Assembly (NCBI GenBank): GCA_021786215.1
Contig: JAJYNT010000366.1
Location: 1-7,617, forward strand
Direction of reading: 5' to 3'
Origin: Chloroflexota bacterium
GTDB lineage: Bacteria > Chloroflexota > UBA6077
Length of the DNA stretch: 7,617 bases
Below, piece after piece: positions 5,240 to 7,617 of this stretch (position 1 is its first letter; each line of letters opens with the position of its first letter). The notes beneath the pieces were generated by a model. That model ran no database searches and was not told the origin of the DNA. It saw only the letters and a list, made by a program, of their open reading frames with translations. A program made the position numbers and the translations under genes.

Positions 5240-6673
5240 ATGGAGAACGTCAACGCAGGCAAAGAAAGACTACGTCTAACCCGTCGTGAGCTATTGATGT
5301 TGTTCGGGGCTGGGGCTGCCTCGGTCGCGGTGGCAGCCTGCAGCAGCGGCGGCAGTGCTCCTGCCGCAGCTACCAAGGCACCGGCGGCCGCGCCCGCGGC
5401 CACTAAGGCGCCGGCTTCATCTGGCGCGGCGCAGCCGACGACCGCGAAGGCGGCGGCAGCACCTACCGCTGCGCCGGCTGTTCTCAAGGGTACCACCCTG
5501 GCGTTCCTTGGCGGGACATACTTCGTGACCGATGCCCAGAAGATGTTCGTCAACCAGTTGAAAGAGTGGGGCAAGCAGAATGGCGTGACCGTCACCGCCG
5601 ACTTCCTCAACTGGCCGGATCTGCAGGCGAAGGTCGCGGCGGCCATCCAGTCGGGCAGCGGCGCCGACATCTTCCACTTCTGGCCAGGCTGGGCGTACCT
5701 GTATCAAGCCAACCTCGTGGATGTTACCGACATGGCCACCGCTTTCGGCCAGCAACAGGGAGGCTTCTACGACTGGGCCATCTCCGGCATCAAGATCGGC
5801 GACAAGTTCATGGCGATGCCCATTGGCACCAGCAACGCGGCGTGGAACTACCGCATCAGCTACCTGAAGCAGGCCGGATACGACAAGTTCCCCACCACCT
5901 GGGACGACTTCTTCGCCATGGGCAAGAAGCTGAAGGCCATGGGCAAGCCGATCGGCCAGGCACTGGGCCACAGTCTGGGTGACCCACCCAGCTTCTGCTA
6001 CCCCTATATGTGGTCCTACGGTGCTATGGAGGTGAAGGCGGACGGCAAGACCGTGGCGTTCGATGTGCCCGCCTTCGTCGATGGGATGAAGAAGTTCATC
6101 CAGGGGTGGAAGGACGGGTTCGACGACACGGGCCTCTCCTGGGACGACAGCTCTAACAACAGAGCCTTCCTGTCGGACCAGATTTCCGTCACCATCAATG
6201 GGTCCAGCATCTACCTCGCCGCGCTGAAAGATGCTCCCAAGATCGCTGCGGACATGGACCACGCCGATCCACCGAAGGGACCAGCTGGAGCATTCTACCA
6301 GCTACAGGGCCAGTCCTTCGGTATCCTGAAATCGTCGAAGAACGTGGCCGGAGCAAAGGATTTCCTGAAGTGGTGGTTCGAGAAGAAGCAGTTCGGGGAC
6401 TGGCTCCATGCCCAGAACACGTATGAGCTCCCTCCGACCAAGGGCTGGGCGAATGACCCAATGTGGACCAAGGACCCGAAGCTCGCTGCTTTCGGACGAG
6501 AGCCGAATTTCGGCCGGGTTGCGGGATATGCAGGACCCCTGAACGACAAGGCCGCTTTGGCCGCGTCCAAGTACATCGTGGTGGATACCTTCGCCAAGGC
6601 CATCACCAGCGGAGATGCCGCGGGCTCCATCAAGTGGGGCGCAGAGCAGCTCAAGCAGATTTACGGAGCGTAG
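5240..6673 (+). CDS. ABC transporter family 1 solute-binding lipoprotein, copy 2
   Basis: This is the extracytoplasmic receptor of a carbohydrate-type ABC importer (477 residues) and the close paralogue of the protein at 3317-4744. It has a Tat motif LTRRELL (13-19), a lipobox VAAC with Cys34, and an Ala/Pro/Thr/Lys linker (35-80) containing the repeat ATKAPA. The binding domain starts at Val81. I chose the ATG at 5240 although the frame stays open upstream to a GTG at 5018: AAAGGTG lies 5 bases before this ATG and the protein then begins like copy 1. The two copies differ most at about 151-195, and Ile200 of copy 1 is Trp202 here (NAAWNYR), a possible ligand-stacking change. A GC hairpin and then a MalF-type permease follow, so this copy is the operon's direct receptor. 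Confidence 0.93.
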   Translation: MENVNAGKERLRLTRRELLMLFGAGAASVAVAACSSGGSAPAAATKAPAAAPAATKAPASSGAAQPTTAKAAAAPTAAPAVLKGTTLAFLGGTYFVTDAQKMFVNQLKEWGKQNGVTVTADFLNWPDLQAKVAAAIQSGSGADIFHFWPGWAYLYQANLVDVTDMATAFGQQQGGFYDWAISGIKIGDKFMAMPIGTSNAAWNYRISYLKQAGYDKFPTTWDDFFAMGKKLKAMGKPIGQALGHSLGDPPSFCYPYMWSYGAMEVKADGKTVAFDVPAFVDGMKKFIQGWKDGFDDTGLSWDDSSNNRAFLSDQISVTINGSSIYLAALKDAPKIAADMDHADPPKGPAGAFYQLQGQSFGILKSSKNVAGAKDFLKWWFEKKQFGDWLHAQNTYELPPTKGWANDPMWTKDPKLAAFGREPNFGRVAGYAGPLNDKAALAASKYIVVDTFAKAITSGDAAGSIKWGAEQLKQIYGA

Positions 6674-6682
6674 TAGAAGTCA

Positions 6683-6723
6683 GGGGAGCGCGGCCGCCGC
6701 GCTCCCCTTTCCCGCCAAAGGGG
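6683..6723 (+). terminator. Hairpin(s) between second binding protein and permease
   Basis: GGGGAGCGCGG (6683-6693) and CCGCGCTCCCC (6697-6707) form a perfect 11-bp stem with loop CCG and then TTT. A second stem, CCCCTTT (6704-6710) with AAAGGGG (6717-6723), shares bases with it and would exclude it. Such hairpins after a binding-protein gene usually lower downstream permease expression by partial termination or by protecting the upstream mRNA. The rest of the 144-base gap holds only the permease ribosome binding site. Confidence 0.65.
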
Positions 6724-6817
6724 GCTTTGCAGCGATGCGTCCGTCAGGTGGTCGTTGCTCGCGGTGGTTCCGGGCATCGTGGCCGCCTGCACTGCTATTA
6801 AGAGACGAGGTTACACC

Positions 6818-7617
6818 ATGAGTACAGCAGGCCACCAGACCCTGAGCAACACCAGGTTGGCTTCGGAGTCGCTGTGGCGGCATCCGCTCTCCCTGTTGGA
6901 CAGGGAGAAACCGCTGGGCTATCTGCTGATGGTGCCGGGGGCCCTGATCCTTCTGGCTTTCATCGCCTACCCATTCTTCCTGGGTATCTGGCTGTCGCTC
7001 ACCAACAGCATGATAGGGGTGATGGGTCACTTCATTGGATTGGCCAACTTCGTTACCCTCTTCAATGACAGCATCTTCCGCCAGACAGTGCAGAACACCT
7101 TTGTCTACAGCTTCATCTCGGTGCCGTTCAAGCTGTTTCTAGGGTTGGGGCTGGCGCTCCTACTTAACCAGAAGTTTCCATTCCGGAACGCGTTGCGGGC
7201 CGGGCTGCTTCTTCCGTGGATAGTGCCCACGGCCCTGAGCAGCCTTGCCTGGCTGATGATCTTCGACGGGGTCTTGAGTCCTTTATCCTGGCTGGCACGG
7301 GCGTGGGGTCTCACCAACCAGAATATTCCTTTCCTCGGCGATCCGAAAATGGCCATGGGAGCGCTCGTGATAGCCAATGTCTGGCGTGGGGTGCCATTCT
7401 TCGCTGTGTCTATCCTGGCCGGGCTGCAGGCCGTGCCGCAGGAACTGCATGAGGCGGCGGCCATTGATGGTGCCGGTCCCTGGCAACGGTTCATGTCGGT
7501 CACGTTGCCGGTAATCCGTGGGGTTACCCTCATCGCGACCCTGTTCTCGATCATTTGGACCTTCGCCGACTTCCAGCTGATCTATGTGTTGACCAAGGGA
7601 GGGCCTGCCAACTCCAC
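6818..7617 (+). CDS. ABC sugar permease, MalF/UgpA type (3' end beyond window)
   Basis: This is an inner-membrane channel subunit of a carbohydrate ABC importer; 266 residues are visible and the frame is open at the window edge. GAGG (6807-6810) lies 7 bases before the ATG. After a polar N-terminus of about 33 residues come hydrophobic segments near 34-60, 92-117, 125-149, 179-206 and 236-258. The EAA loop that contacts the ATPase is present: E212-A-A-A-I-D-G218, then W222 and LP at 230-231. The visible end, LTKGGPANST, matches the usual LTxGGP motif of this family, so only the last one or two membrane segments are missing. It should work with the receptor at 5240-6673 and with a second MalG-type permease expected just downstream. 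An ATPase may be encoded elsewhere. Confidence 0.93.
   Translation, partial: MSTAGHQTLSNTRLASESLWRHPLSLLDREKPLGYLLMVPGALILLAFIAYPFFLGIWLSLTNSMIGVMGHFIGLANFVTLFNDSIFRQTVQNTFVYSFISVPFKLFLGLGLALLLNQKFPFRNALRAGLLLPWIVPTALSSLAWLMIFDGVLSPLSWLARAWGLTNQNIPFLGDPKMAMGALVIANVWRGVPFFAVSILAGLQAVPQELHEAAAIDGAGPWQRFMSVTLPVIRGVTLIATLFSIIWTFADFQLIYVLTKGGPANS

Larger units (their letters stand above)
2930..6673 (+). repeat. Tandem duplication of promoter-leader-receptor unit
   Basis: Unit A spans about 2930-4783 and unit B about 4865-6707. Each has the same promoter hexamers and spacing, a leader of similar length with the same order of elements, a paralogous lipoprotein gene, and a GC-rich hairpin 9-12 bases after the stop. 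The copies are diverged in the early leader, so the duplication is old or was shaped by selection; no flanking direct repeat or transposase is visible. Confidence 0.75.

Noticed and set aside
6796..6801. TATTAA as a -10 for an internal permease promoter
   Set aside because: No -35-like hexamer lies 16-18 bases upstream and there is no extended -10.
6615..6821. Small plus-strand frame whose TGA overlaps the permease ATG (ATGA)
   Set aside because: It begins inside the second receptor gene, runs through the hairpin and is Arg/Ser/Pro-rich like a shadow. The ATGA overlap is tempting as translational coupling, but the permease has its own ribosome binding site.

Overview
This is a GC-rich bacterial chromosomal window holding two gene groups placed back to back. 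No mobile element, CRISPR array, rRNA or tRNA is visible. Organism: a Chloroflexota-type bacterium is my best guess. The reasons are sugar-binding lipoproteins that carry a twin-arginine (Tat) motif, a lipobox and a long Ala/Pro/Thr/Lys linker, a leaderless smpB, and generally high GC. This is inference from style, not a marker-based placement.

Left part, minus strand (2863 down to 517): smpB, then ssrA (tmRNA) only 10 nt later, then guaB (IMP dehydrogenase). smpB has an extended -10 promoter placed so that transcription should begin at or next to the ATG, so its mRNA is probably leaderless. No separate ssrA promoter is visible, so smpB and ssrA are probably transcribed together and processed. 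The tmRNA is complete, with an encoded CCA, the G3-U70 alanine identity pair and the tag ANEPLALAA. An intrinsic terminator follows ssrA, and guaB starts only 22 nt after its U-rich run. A hairpin at 459-482 separates guaB from a partial, unrecognised, very charged reading frame (1-384, plus strand) that converges on it.

Right part, plus strand (2930 to the end): a tandem duplication of a whole expression unit. Each copy has a sigma70-type promoter (identical TTGCCT / 17 nt / TATGAT), a leader of about 340-350 nt containing a Rho-independent-terminator-like hairpin, a second hairpin just before the ribosome binding site, and a gene for a family 1 ABC solute-binding lipoprotein. The two mature proteins align without gaps at about 74% identity by my hand count. 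Copy 1 (3317-4744) ends in a strong hairpin and has no transporter gene of its own. Copy 2 (5240-6673) is followed by a GC-rich hairpin and then by a MalF/UgpA-type permease (6818 onward), which runs off the window. Together these look like the start of a carbohydrate ABC importer operon with two alternative receptors. The substrate cannot be read from the sequence.

The most unusual feature is the pair of homologous leaders. Promoter, terminator position, a core around 3148-3179 / 5081-5112, the GGCGAAT box, the late hairpin and the ribosome binding site are all conserved in order. Much of the sequence between them has diverged. This fits a cis-acting RNA attenuator that I cannot match to a named riboswitch or T-box class.
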